Shown in pieces: positions 1 to 8,865 of a stretch of DNA of 64,000 nt; positions within the stretch are counted from its first letter, which is position 1, and each line of letters begins with the position of its first letter. Below the pieces are notes generated by a model. The model was not told where the DNA came from. It saw only the letters and a list, made by a program, of their open reading frames with translations, and did no database searches. Location of the stretch: contig NC_007954.1 of assembly GCF_000013765.1 (NCBI RefSeq), positions 868,001 to 932,000 of the forward strand. The letters run 5' to 3'. This DNA comes from Shewanella denitrificans OS217 (GTDB lineage: Bacteria; Pseudomonadota; Gammaproteobacteria; Enterobacterales; Shewanellaceae). The position numbers and the translations under genes were made by a program.

Positions 1-606
1 CTGATTGCCGCTGCCGGCTTGGCCTTCGTCTATGTGTCACTGTTTTATCTTGGCGCAACCGCGGGCACTTTGGCCGAAGGCGCTGCCAACGGCGGTCAAA
101 TCCTGACAAACTTTGTTAACCATGAATTTGGCGTGACAGGTACCTTTATGTTGTCCTTAGTGGTGACTTTGGCCTGTTTGACCACGGCGGTTGGACTTGT
201 GACTGCGTGTTCTGAATATTTCAACGAGTTGATCCCAGCATTGTCTTACCGTTTACTGGCGGTATTTTTTAGCGTGACCTGCGCTGTGGTGGCCAATGTG
301 GGCTTAAGTGAGCTTATTCGCATCAGTATTCCTGTGTTGATGACCATATATCCCGTGGCTATTGCATTGGTGATGGTGACGTTATTGACCAATCGATTTA
401 ATCACCCTGTGTTTGCCCACAGGCTAGTGTTAAGTGTGGCGCTTTTCTTCGGTATATTCGATGGCCTGCAAGCGGCAGGCATCGACATGAGCATACTCGA
501 TTTTATGCCGTTACATGCTGAAGGTATGGCGTGGCTACCACCTACATTTATCACCATAGTGGCTTGCTTATTTATGCCTAAAACGGCGCAAGTTGCCCAA
601 AGCTAA
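1..606 (+). CDS. brnQ: Branched-chain amino acid transporter BrnQ (LIVCS family), C-terminal part
   Basis: The reading frame is open from the first base, so the true start lies left of the window and only about 201 C-terminal residues are present. The fragment is almost entirely hydrophobic, with several membrane segments, and resembles the end of the BrnQ/LIVCS sodium-coupled importer of leucine, isoleucine and valine in the inner membrane. Typical traits are the small-residue-rich helix around SLVVTLACLTTAVGL and the final segment just before the short polar tail. A strong dyad follows the stop. The substrate is inferred from family resemblance only. Confidence 0.82.
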   Translation: MIAAAGLAFVYVSLFYLGATAGTLAEGAANGGQILTNFVNHEFGVTGTFMLSLVVTLACLTTAVGLVTACSEYFNELIPALSYRLLAVFFSVTCAVVANVGLSELIRISIPVLMTIYPVAIALVMVTLLTNRFNHPVFAHRLVLSVALFFGIFDGLQAAGIDMSILDFMPLHAEGMAWLPPTFITIVACLFMPKTAQVAQS

Positions 607-635
607 CGAGTAAACTCACTATTGCCGATAGCTAT

Positions 636-668
636 AACCTAAGCCGTTAAGCCTTAACGGCTTAGGTT
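636..668. terminator. Perfect 16-bp inverted repeat after brnQ
   Basis: Arms at 636-651 and 653-668 are exact reverse complements around a single C, giving a cruciform-like dyad 30 bases past the brnQ stop. No T-run follows, so it may be a terminator remnant or RNA 3'-end protector rather than a strong intrinsic terminator. Confidence 0.5.
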
Positions 669-764
669 GTGTTAATCTAGAATATGTATCTTTCAGACCA
701 TAACCACAGTCTGTTCGTTGAAAGCCCGTCATTAACACTTCGCCTGTGAATAAGAGTTTTGCTT

Positions 765-1670
765 GTGAATAAGAGTTCAGTAACAGCCGACCCCATCATT
801 GATGTTTTCTTAGATGCACTTTGGTCCTCAAAAGGCTTAAGCAATAATACGCTTGCCTCCTACGGCACAGATTTACGCCATTTTCAGCGCTACCTTGCAG
901 CTCAACAACTCAACTTATTAGATGCCAGCCAAGAAACTGTTCGCCAATACCTTGCTTGGCGGCAAGAGCAAGGTTTTGCTAAAAGCAGTAGCGCCAGACT
1001 GATGAGTAGCTTAAGGCGTTTCTACGCTTATTGGTTATCGCTTAAACGCATTGCTATTGATCCTTGTGCCAAATTGGCTTCACCTAAGCTGAGCCGGGGG
1101 CTGCCTGCGGCGCTAAGTGAGGCCGAGGTCGATGCACTCTTGTCAGAGCCAGCAGCTGATGACCCCATAGAAATACGGGATAAAGCCATGCTTGAACTCT
1201 TATATGCCACAGGCCTTAGGGTGACAGAATTAGTGAGTTTGACCATGGATCAGATAAGCCTGCGCCAAGGTCTAGTGCGTATTACAGGTAAAGGTGGAAA
1301 AGAGCGACTAGTGCCACTTGGGGAATTGGCGGTGGCAGAAGTTGACACTTACTTGAGTTTAGCCCGCAGTGAGTTACTCAAAGGCAAGCAAAGTGAGGTG
1401 TTGTTTCCCTCCAAACGCGGCACCATGATGACGCGGCAAACCTTCTGGCATCGTATTAAGCATTATGCCCTGCGGGCGAGTATTGCCACTGAGCTTTCAC
1501 CCCACACCCTGCGTCATGCATTTGCGACTCATCTTCTTAACCATGGCGCAGATTTAAGGGTGGTACAGCTACTTTTAGGCCACAGTGACTTGTCGACCAC
1601 GCAAATTTACACCCATGTGGCTAAGGCGCGCTTACAAGACTTACACAGACAACATCACCCTAGAGGTTAG
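765..1670 (+). CDS. xerD: Site-specific tyrosine recombinase XerD
   Basis: XerD acts with XerC at dif to resolve chromosome dimers at division. From the GTG at 765 the protein is 301 residues, close to the usual 298. The N-terminal SAM-like core-binding domain covers about residues 10-95 and the catalytic domain about 115-295. All catalytic residues are visible: R152 (TGLRVTE), K176 (GKGGK), H247 and R250 (HTLRH), H273 (LGHSD) and Y282 (YTHV). An in-frame TTG at 759 is possible, but GTG 765 has AAGAG at 752-756 at proper spacing. The start lies in the second copy of a 14-base direct repeat (745-758 and 764-777). xerD-dsbC-recJ order is common in gammaproteobacteria. Confidence 0.95.
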   Translation: MNKSSVTADPIIDVFLDALWSSKGLSNNTLASYGTDLRHFQRYLAAQQLNLLDASQETVRQYLAWRQEQGFAKSSSARLMSSLRRFYAYWLSLKRIAIDPCAKLASPKLSRGLPAALSEAEVDALLSEPAADDPIEIRDKAMLELLYATGLRVTELVSLTMDQISLRQGLVRITGKGGKERLVPLGELAVAEVDTYLSLARSELLKGKQSEVLFPSKRGTMMTRQTFWHRIKHYALRASIATELSPHTLRHAFATHLLNHGADLRVVQLLLGHSDLSTTQIYTHVAKARLQDLHRQHHPRG

Positions 1671-1864
1671 TTCCAGTGAGTTGGTTCTGGATTGCTTGAG
1701 CTGAGTTTCCTGTTAGCTAGGTGAGGGGTAGTTACATTTTCTAACTGTGGATATGTTGCAATATTTGCCTATTCGCTGTAACTTTTGCGGTAAATAGCGG
1801 GTCTGTTGAATAAGCCCTCATAGCATGTGACTGTGTAGATGACTCAACCAAATTAGGATGTTAA

Positions 1865-2593
1865 ATGAAAATAGCTCAAATTTTTTCTCTGATTGCAGGC
1901 TTGGCGCTTGTGCCTATGGCGATGTCGGCCACAGCAACGGACAGCAGTGCTGAAGCCAAGATCAAGCAAAAGCTTCAAGATACTTTAGGCGTTAATATCA
2001 GCCTATTTCAGGACTCTCCCATCGAAGGTTTATACCAAGTATTGACCGACAGAGGGGTCATTTATGTAACTAAAGATGCTAGCAAGGTATTCCACGGTAA
2101 TTTGTATGATCTTGATAATGGCATGAAAAATCTCACGGAAGCTGCTTTACTTGGACCGCGGGTGTCAATGTTAAAGCCGTTTGAAAAAGATATGCTAGTG
2201 TACAAGGCTAAGAATGAGAAACACGTCGTCACGGTATTTACCGATGTGGATTGTGGCTATTGCCGTAAGCTTCACAGCCAGATGCAAGGTTATAATGATT
2301 TAGGCATTACTATCCGCTACTTAGCTTTCCCTCGTTCGGGTATTCCTTCTGCTAATGCCGATGAAATGCAAGCGGTATGGTGTGCAAAAGACCCACTGCA
2401 GGCGATGACAGATGCCAAAAGTGGAGAAAATGTTAAAGCATCAACTTGTGCTATTGATATCGAAAAGCAATACCGTTTAGGTATGGCGTTTGGGGTAAGT
2501 GGCACCCCAGCGCTGATTTTAAAAGATGGCACCTTAATCCCTGGCTATCAAGAGCCAAAGGACTTGTTGCGCACCTTAGAAGCTAAACTATAA
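1865..2593 (+). CDS. dsbC: Thiol:disulfide interchange protein DsbC
   Basis: DsbC is the periplasmic disulfide isomerase that reshuffles wrong disulfides and is kept reduced by DsbD. The 242-residue product opens with a Sec signal (KIAQIFSLIAGLALVPMAMSA, cleavage near residue 21-23), then an N-terminal dimerisation domain to about residue 75 and a thioredoxin domain with active site CGYC at 130-133. A second cysteine pair, C173 and C195, has the same 22-residue spacing as the structural disulfide of the E. coli protein. The cis-proline motif GTPA is at 213-216. It lies between xerD and recJ, as in many relatives, and is followed by its own terminator hairpin. Confidence 0.95.
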   Translation: MKIAQIFSLIAGLALVPMAMSATATDSSAEAKIKQKLQDTLGVNISLFQDSPIEGLYQVLTDRGVIYVTKDASKVFHGNLYDLDNGMKNLTEAALLGPRVSMLKPFEKDMLVYKAKNEKHVVTVFTDVDCGYCRKLHSQMQGYNDLGITIRYLAFPRSGIPSANADEMQAVWCAKDPLQAMTDAKSGENVKASTCAIDIEKQYRLGMAFGVSGTPALILKDGTLIPGYQEPKDLLRTLEAKL

Positions 2594-2620
2594 GCCTTTA
2601 TATCATTAATGTTTCCCTTT

Positions 2621-2646
2621 AAAGGTGGGCTTAGGCTCACCTTTTT
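2621..2646 (+). terminator. Rho-independent terminator after dsbC
   Basis: Ten-base arms (AAAGGTGGGC / GCTCACCTTT, one G-U pair) around a TTAG loop, running into a five-T tract, 27 bases after the dsbC stop. recJ begins soon after (2674), so readthrough probably supplies part of its transcription. Confidence 0.8.
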
Positions 2647-2673
2647 GTTATTGCCAGTTTCAAGGTGGTGTGA

Positions 2674-4398
2674 GTGTCCCATTCTATAGTCCGTCGTCCA
2701 ATGCTTGATATAAGCCATCTTCCTGCTGACATGCATCCATTGCTTCAGCAAATTTTTGCTAAACGTGGTGCGGCCTTTGATGACTGTACACTGGCATTAA
2801 ATCAGCTTTTGCACCCCAAGAGCATGAAAGGATTAGCCGCAGCGGCGAGCATAGTGGCCGATGCAATCATGGACAATAAGTCGATTTTAATTGTCGGTGA
2901 CTTTGATGCCGATGGCGCGACGTCAACCTGTGTGTGTATGTTGGCGCTGCGGATGATGGGGGCTAAAAAAGTAGATTATTTAATCCCGAATCGATTCGAT
3001 TACGGTTATGGGTTGAGCCCTGAAATTGTGGCTTTGGCTTATCGTAAAGAGGCGCAATTATTGATAACCGTCGATAATGGCATTTCTTCCATAGAGGGGG
3101 TCGCCGCCGCTAAAGCCTTAGGCATGCAGGTCGTGGTCACAGACCATCATTTACCGGGCAAAACTATTCCCGATGCCGATGCCATAGTCAATCCCAACCA
3201 AGCGGGCTGTGAATTTTCCAGTAAAGCCATCGCTGGGGTTGGGGTGGCATTCTACTTGATGTCGGCGCTGCGCCAAGAGTTAAGGTCAAGGGATTGGTAC
3301 CAGAATCAAGCGCTGCCTGAGCCAAATTTAGCCGAGCTATTGGACATCGTCGCCTTAGGAACCGTGGCGGACGTGGTGGCTTTTGATAGAAATAATCGCA
3401 TCATGGTGCAGGCAGGACTGCAAAGAGTCAGAAGCGGGCGTTGCCGAGTGGGGATCACAGCTTTGCTTGAAGTGGCAAAACGCACGCCTGAGCGGATCGT
3501 TGCTGCCGACTTTGGCTTTGCCGTTGGGCCAAGGCTCAATGCCGCTGGCCGTTTAGATGAAATGGCATTAGGGGTCGAAACCTTATTGTGTGAGGATATC
3601 AACCTAGCCAGACGCATGGCAGCACAGCTTGATGGGTTAAATACAGAGCGCCGTGAGCTTGAAGCTGACATGCAGCAAGAAGCCCTTAAAACCTTAGCCT
3701 CCATCACCCTAGATGAAACTCAATTGCCTTGGGGCATAGCGCTCTTTCAAGCCGATTGGCACCAAGGGGTGATAGGGATTTTAGCGTCGCGAATTAAAGA
3801 CAGATATCACAGGCCTGTGATCGCGTTTGCCGATGCCGGTGACGGGAGCATTAAAGGCTCGGCTCGCTCCATTAAGGGCTTGCATATGCGTGACCTATTG
3901 GAGCAAATAAACACTCAGCACCCCGGCATGATCTTGAAATTTGGTGGTCATGCCATGGCAGCAGGCTTGACGTTGGCAGCGGATCATTTTGATCAATTTG
4001 AACTAGCCTTCGATGAAGCCATTAGAGGTTTATTGACCAAAGAACAACTCACAGGTGAAGTCTTGTCAGACGGTGAGCTTGCCATCGAACATATGTCCCT
4101 TGAAACGGCGATGTTATTAAGAAATGCAGGCCCCTGGGGGCAGCATTTCGAAGAGCCAGTGTTTGATGGGGTGTTCACCTTAGTGCAACAGAGATTAGTT
4201 GGTGAAAAACACCTTAAAATGCTGCTGGAAACTCAGTGTGCCAGCTTAATGCTCGATGCTATTGCCTTTAATGTCGATTTGCAGGCTTGGCCAGATGCCA
4301 GCGTGCGCCACGTAAGGGTCGCTTACAAGTTGGATGTTAACGAATTTCGTGGCAAGCAAAACCTGCAGTTAATGATCGAACATTTAGAAGCCGTATAG
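2674..4398 (+). CDS. recJ: Single-stranded-DNA-specific 5'-3' exonuclease RecJ
   Basis: RecJ degrades ssDNA 5' to 3' in RecFOR recombination, mismatch repair and base excision. The GTG start at 2674 follows AAGGTGG at 2662-2668 and gives 574 residues, close to the E. coli 577. DHH-family motifs are in order: DFDADGAT at 76-83, TVDNG at 132-136, DHH at 157-159, GTVADVV near 230, and PRLNAAGR in motif V. The DHHA1 domain shows GGHAMAAG near residue 425, and a C-terminal OB-type region follows. It closes the xerD-dsbC-recJ run; the next gene converges from the minus strand 35 bases later. Confidence 0.96.
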   Translation: MSHSIVRRPMLDISHLPADMHPLLQQIFAKRGAAFDDCTLALNQLLHPKSMKGLAAAASIVADAIMDNKSILIVGDFDADGATSTCVCMLALRMMGAKKVDYLIPNRFDYGYGLSPEIVALAYRKEAQLLITVDNGISSIEGVAAAKALGMQVVVTDHHLPGKTIPDADAIVNPNQAGCEFSSKAIAGVGVAFYLMSALRQELRSRDWYQNQALPEPNLAELLDIVALGTVADVVAFDRNNRIMVQAGLQRVRSGRCRVGITALLEVAKRTPERIVAADFGFAVGPRLNAAGRLDEMALGVETLLCEDINLARRMAAQLDGLNTERRELEADMQQEALKTLASITLDETQLPWGIALFQADWHQGVIGILASRIKDRYHRPVIAFADAGDGSIKGSARSIKGLHMRDLLEQINTQHPGMILKFGGHAMAAGLTLAADHFDQFELAFDEAIRGLLTKEQLTGEVLSDGELAIEHMSLETAMLLRNAGPWGQHFEEPVFDGVFTLVQQRLVGEKHLKMLLETQCASLMLDAIAFNVDLQAWPDASVRHVRVAYKLDVNEFRGKQNLQLMIEHLEAV

Positions 4399-4433
4399 CA
4401 TAATTGGCAAAAGTGTTGCTGTTTGCTTTAAGG

Positions 4434-5612
4434 TTAATTGGTTTTGAGTAACGTCATCACGGCAGAAATAGAATTCAAGCCACATTCTTCCACTAATTCT
4501 TCGAGACGTGCTACAAACGATGACCTATGCTGACGAATAACTTGATAAACTTGAAAGCACAATATGATTTCTCTTTGATTTATACCATTATTTTTTAGTG
4601 CCATGGCCGATAAATAGCAACGGATCATAAAACAGTCGATCGCCAATAGGATGAAGGATTGGCTCGGGGTTTGTGTTACAGGGCCAGGGAAGTGATTATG
4701 GAACAAGTAATACAAAATATAGCGCTCAAACACGTCAGGGTTTTCCTTCAAAGCAGGTTGCGCGACCTGGTTCCAAGCTTGGTTTATTAGGTCAATAGAG
4801 TAGTGATTATCTTCATTGCAGGCTTGCTCAATGGCTAGGTTTAATTCCCCAAATCTAGCTTTCCCACTTCTCGGGTTAATTTTGCATAACTCAGAATGTA
4901 TGGTGACAAATAAATTAGCTTGAAGTTGACTCGCATAGGGCGTTTTTTCAAATTGTTGCGCCATTAATCCTGATTCCGCAAAGCGCTTGAGTTGATCGTG
5001 ACGCTTATCGAGTTCTTCAATGGGTATTTGATATTGACTGGCATCTTCTGCTGTTTTTATCAACAAGCCAATGGCTAACAGTGCTAGCTCCCAGTCAAGG
5101 TTGGCGTTGATCAATAAATCTAAACTGTATTGATAACTTTTTTCGAGCCAGACAGGGCTAGGTTTAGCGGGTTTCTTATTGCCACCGTTATGGGATTGAA
5201 ATTGAAAGGCATTAGGATCAAATAACACCAATCTCGCGGCTTCTGGGCAAGACAAGCTTAAACTTTGATATTTATCTTTACCTACTAAGGTATCTTTTTT
5301 GGGATAGGTTTTACAGGTATAGCTCAGAGCGGCTTCACCACCCACTTGGTGTATTTTACAGAGTTCTTCTTGGGTGAGAAAAGGGCAGGCACCTTGTTCA
5401 TCGAGTTTAATCGAAGCCCAGTTCTCTTTACTTTCTTTAATTTCCACAAAGGCGATTTTGGCTAAATCAGCAAAAGCGGGATTGCTGATTGTATGTTTAT
5501 AACTTTTTTTATCGAAGTACACGGTCCAATTCTTACAACAACTGTCTTCGCATGCAGGACCCACACAATTAAATTCAGTGACATAATTGGGCGTAATTAT
5601 AAGATTATCCAT
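4434..5612 (-). CDS. FliB-type lysine-N-methylase family protein
   Basis: The 392-residue product resembles FliB, the cysteine-rich enzyme that N-methylates flagellin lysines in Salmonella. The N-terminal half carries the cysteine pattern expected for a metal or Fe-S centre: C16, C21, C25-C26, then C76, C85, C100 and C122, the last within a SLSCPEAA motif typical of the family. The C-terminal half is helical with no obvious motifs. No flagellar gene lies nearby, so the substrate may be flagellin encoded elsewhere or another surface protein. Both flanks are unrelated housekeeping genes, suggesting a stand-alone transcription unit. Family assignment is good; the substrate is inferred. Confidence 0.75.
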   Translation of the reverse strand: MDNLIITPNYVTEFNCVGPACEDSCCKNWTVYFDKKSYKHTISNPAFADLAKIAFVEIKESKENWASIKLDEQGACPFLTQEELCKIHQVGGEAALSYTCKTYPKKDTLVGKDKYQSLSLSCPEAARLVLFDPNAFQFQSHNGGNKKPAKPSPVWLEKSYQYSLDLLINANLDWELALLAIGLLIKTAEDASQYQIPIEELDKRHDQLKRFAESGLMAQQFEKTPYASQLQANLFVTIHSELCKINPRSGKARFGELNLAIEQACNEDNHYSIDLINQAWNQVAQPALKENPDVFERYILYYLFHNHFPGPVTQTPSQSFILLAIDCFMIRCYLSAMALKNNGINQREIILCFQVYQVIRQHRSSFVARLEELVEECGLNSISAVMTLLKTN

Positions 5613-5794
5613 GACTTAGCTCTTATTCGACAATTCATCTTAAGATAGCAATAAAAGTGAACGTTTTACAAGCATTTATCCACTAGTGCATTCGAGATAT
5701 TTAGACTCGCTATGCTTGAATATATTCTAATGGTTCAGTAGTTTTATGGCTAAGATGTCTAAACTCTATGGCTAAAAGTTAGGCTCGCCCTCAC

Positions 5795-6970
5795 TTAAAG
5801 CAGTACTGTCTTTAATACCCTTTGCCAGTTACCACCCATGAACCTGTCTCTGTCGGTGGATTTAAATCTGGCTTTGGCGAGGGCATCGTCGATACGGCTC
5901 ATGCGATCAATATGATTAAGTTCAGGAATGACCACATGTTGAGGTTCGACCTCAAAACCTAGAACATTTTTTGCTCTTAAGCTGTCCCACCAATCTAAAT
6001 ATTCTTTCACGCCTTGGGAATTGTCATTATTGAGCGCGAGTAAATTTTCCTGGCCTCTAAGTGAAAAGTCATTGGCGATGGCGACGCAATCTACGCCGCC
6101 CACTCGGTTGATGTGCTCTAACTGACGAATATAATCATCAATACTGGGATTGGCCTTGGTGGTGAGCCAAAAGCTCATCATAAAGACACCAAACACGCCG
6201 CCGCTATCGCCGATGGCACGTATCACTTCATCTGGTGAGCAGCGGGCATGGTTGACAAACTTTCGCGCCGCGCCGTGGCTCTGCACTATGGGCGATTGGC
6301 TAGCTTTGGCCGTATCTAAGGCGGTTTGTGGGCTTGAATGACTCACATCTATCAATATATTGTGATGATTTAATGCTTCAATCAGCTGATGACCCGCAGG
6401 AGTGAGTGGCAGATCTAAGCTTTGAGTACCGTCATTATCCAGTGCGCCACCAGCAAATTGATTGCCATAATGATGGGTCAGTTGCAGTACCCTAAGACCT
6501 TGCTGGTGCAGGGTGCTGAGGTGTTGCCAGTTTGCTGAACTATTCACATTAGCTATGTCTTGTTCGACGCAGTCTGCCCCTTGTATTTGAAAATACACTG
6601 CGGTACGGGACGCTTGTTTGGCTTTGGCTATGTCGGTACCGGTTAAGCCCTGCAAATAGACTTCAGGGTTATCTTTGACTGTGTCAGCGGCCTGCTTGAT
6701 ACTCTTGATGCAAGCATCGAAGGTGCGTTTGTAATTTAATGTGCCATCGGCTTGAGTGAGGGTTTCTATGGCCGAAATGTCGGCGATGAAGGCATCGAGC
6801 TTTGAGGCGCGTACGTCACCGAGATCGCTCGGTAGAAAGGATAATCCATCCACATAAAGGCGCTGACTGGCGGCCCAGCTTGGGAGTGATGCCAAAGGAC
6901 TCAGTAAACTGGCTGCACCAAGGCCTTTTAATAGGGTTCGGCGAGTGGGATTGTACTGAGAATTTATCAT
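5795..6970 (-). CDS. Tat-exported peptidase family M19 (membrane dipeptidase) homologue with altered metal site
   Basis: The 391-residue protein starts with a twin-arginine signal (RRTLLKG at 10-16, then a hydrophobic stretch ending near AASQ at 36), so it is likely exported folded. The remainder follows the renal-dipeptidase/M19 TIM-barrel: LIDVSHSS with H211, QSHGAARKF with H232, and an AxANDF segment with D301. The usual first ligand pair HxD after an initial DGH is absent (DGLSFLPSD at 41-49), and the bridging glutamate normally in IEGG is glutamine here (IQGA at 129-132). It may bind one metal or be catalytically changed. It sits 17 bases after csdE and may be cotranscribed with it. Confidence 0.72.
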   Translation of the reverse strand: MINSQYNPTRRTLLKGLGAASLLSPLASLPSWAASQRLYVDGLSFLPSDLGDVRASKLDAFIADISAIETLTQADGTLNYKRTFDACIKSIKQAADTVKDNPEVYLQGLTGTDIAKAKQASRTAVYFQIQGADCVEQDIANVNSSANWQHLSTLHQQGLRVLQLTHHYGNQFAGGALDNDGTQSLDLPLTPAGHQLIEALNHHNILIDVSHSSPQTALDTAKASQSPIVQSHGAARKFVNHARCSPDEVIRAIGDSGGVFGVFMMSFWLTTKANPSIDDYIRQLEHINRVGGVDCVAIANDFSLRGQENLLALNNDNSQGVKEYLDWWDSLRAKNVLGFEVEPQHVVIPELNHIDRMSRIDDALAKARFKSTDRDRFMGGNWQRVLKTVLL

Positions 6971-6987
6971 GGCGTTCCTTGTGATGG

Positions 6988-7431
6988 TTAAGAGGCTAAG
7001 GCTTTTATCTCACGGGCTAATGCTGTTAAGCCATTGGTTCTGGAGGGGCTCAATTGGCCACTTAATCCTAATTCATTAAAATACTTTTCAAGATCAAATG
7101 CTTGGATCTGTAATTGTGTTTTTCCTTGATTTTCCGCTAACAGTAATGCGATTAAACCCTTAACAATACGGGCGTCGCTATCTGCCAAGAAAAAATGTTG
7201 CCCTTGCCGCTCTAGATGATAAAGCCAGGCTTGACTCTCACAACCTTTCACTTGGGCGCTTTCTTGGCGCAGTGCTAAGGGCAGGGCGGTCAAATGTTTG
7301 CCTAGTAGCATTAACTGGCGGTATTTCTCTTGCCAATTGCTGGCGGACTTTATAAGGCTAATGCCTTGGCCGATTTCTTGCGGTAACTCATTGAATAAGC
7401 TATCACAGTCTTGAACATTTAGGTTACTCAT
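6988..7431 (-). CDS. csdE: Cysteine desulfuration protein SufE/CsdE family
   Basis: SufE-fold proteins accept persulfide sulfur from a cysteine desulfurase and pass it to Fe-S or other sulfur carriers. The 147-residue length is normal for the family. The sulfur-accepting cysteine is C64 in VKGCESQ, the conserved family signature. It is encoded directly downstream of a CsdA/SufS-type desulfurase (79-base gap, same strand), the arrangement of csdA-csdE, which is why I prefer CsdE over SufE: no sufBCD genes are visible here. The start ATG is at 7431. Confidence 0.87.
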   Translation of the reverse strand: MSNLNVQDCDSLFNELPQEIGQGISLIKSASNWQEKYRQLMLLGKHLTALPLALRQESAQVKGCESQAWLYHLERQGQHFFLADSDARIVKGLIALLLAENQGKTQLQIQAFDLEKYFNELGLSGQLSPSRTNGLTALAREIKALAS

Positions 7432-7510
7432 TGATGGTAATTCCAGATAAAATCGTCAAACGTTAACTTAGGTTTCGGCTCACATTAACTTATTCTAGGT
7501 TAACCGAAGC

Positions 7511-8773
7511 TTAGAGCAACAAGGCTTTAACTTCTTTAAGTGCGGCAATAAATTGGTCTATGTCCCCTTGATGAGTATAAACCCCAATGGAGGCTCGACA
7601 GCAACCCTGAAGGCTTAAGCTGTGCATCAAGGGCATGGCGCAGTGATGGCCACAGCGCACTGCAACCCCTTGTTGGTCTAGTAAAATCCCCACATCCTGA
7701 TGGTGCTCATTAGCAAGATTAAAGGCCACTGCACCCACATTGGTATTATTGTCAGTCTGCACACCGTAGAGGGAAATATCGCCTAATTGCAGTAGCTGTT
7801 GTTGCAGATATTGTAGCAACTGCTGCTCATGAATTTGCACTCGCTCGCGGGGCAAGCCTTCGATGAAATCGATAGCAGCCCCCAAACCTATGACTTCGGC
7901 GATGGGCGGTGTGCCTGCTTCTAATCTGTTGGGCAAATCACCGAACTGGGTTGCATCGAAGCTAACGGTTTTTATCATTTCACCGCCTGTCATCATGGGG
8001 AGCAGTCTATCTAATGCTTCAAAACGGCCGTATAAAATGCCGACCCCAGTGGGGCCATACATTTTATGGCCTGAGAAAACATAAAAATCACAATCCAGAT
8101 CACTGACATCTACCGTCATATGGGCGATGGCTTGAGCGCCATCCACTAAGGTGAGCGCGCCCTGCTGTTTAGCCTTAGTGACTAAGTCCTTTACTGGGTT
8201 AAGCGTACCTAAAGCATTGGAGACATGGCATAGGGCAACGACTTTTGGCTTAAGTGCCAATAATTCATTATAGGCGGCCATATCTATATGGCAGTGTTCG
8301 TCCAAGGGAATTGGCTTGATAACAGCGCCGGTGCGCTTAGCCAATTCCTGCCAGGGGACAATATTGGCGTGATGAGCGGCGGTGTCGATGAGAATAATAT
8401 CTCCAGTTGCCAGACAAGCGCTTAACCCATAGGCCACCATATTGATGGACTCTGTCGTGCCATGGGTGAAGATGATTTCATCAAATCGAGCCGCTTTTAT
8501 AAATTGCCTTACTTTGTGACGCACCGCCTCGTACTGGGTCGTTGCCCTTGCTGAGAGAGTATGAGCCGCCCTGTGCACATTGGCATTATCTTGCTGATAA
8601 AAGTGCTGCATCGCATCTATGACAATTTGCGGTTTTTGGCTGGTGGCTGCGGTATCTAGGTAGCACAGCTTAGTATTCTCCAAGCGCTGGGACAGGGCGG
8701 GGAATTGCTTGCGTATATCCTCATGCCAGTTAATCATATTGGCGTTGGTTGCTGGATCCGATGCTGAGTTCAT
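7511..8773 (-). CDS. csdA: Cysteine desulfurase CsdA (SufS-like, class V aminotransferase fold)
   Basis: This PLP enzyme removes sulfur from cysteine as a persulfide, giving alanine. The protein has 420 residues. The PLP Schiff-base lysine is K237 in SGHKMYGPTG; a His-rich cofactor segment (THGTTES near 103-109, AAHHANIVPW near 132-141) precedes it. The catalytic cysteine is C378 in RCGHHCAMPLM, on the short-loop type II (SufS/CsdA) arrangement. The partner csdE follows 79 bases downstream. CsdA and SufS are hard to separate by sequence, so the symbol rests on the pairing. The opening residues before about 14 are poorly conserved and the start could be a little downstream. Confidence 0.88.
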   Translation of the reverse strand: MNSASDPATNANMINWHEDIRKQFPALSQRLENTKLCYLDTAATSQKPQIVIDAMQHFYQQDNANVHRAAHTLSARATTQYEAVRHKVRQFIKAARFDEIIFTHGTTESINMVAYGLSACLATGDIILIDTAAHHANIVPWQELAKRTGAVIKPIPLDEHCHIDMAAYNELLALKPKVVALCHVSNALGTLNPVKDLVTKAKQQGALTLVDGAQAIAHMTVDVSDLDCDFYVFSGHKMYGPTGVGILYGRFEALDRLLPMMTGGEMIKTVSFDATQFGDLPNRLEAGTPPIAEVIGLGAAIDFIEGLPRERVQIHEQQLLQYLQQQLLQLGDISLYGVQTDNNTNVGAVAFNLANEHHQDVGILLDQQGVAVRCGHHCAMPLMHSLSLQGCCRASIGVYTHQGDIDQFIAALKEVKALLL

Positions 8774-8865
8774 AAAGGCGTGTGTCTACATGATAAAGTA
8801 AAAAAGGCATCAAGATCTTCAGCTATCTGGATGCCCAATGCAAGGTTTGTGTGAATGATATTAAC

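Noticed and set aside
759..1670. XerD as a mobile-element integrase
   Set aside because: Length, residues and xerD-dsbC-recJ order fit the housekeeping recombinase; no attachment sites or element genes nearby.
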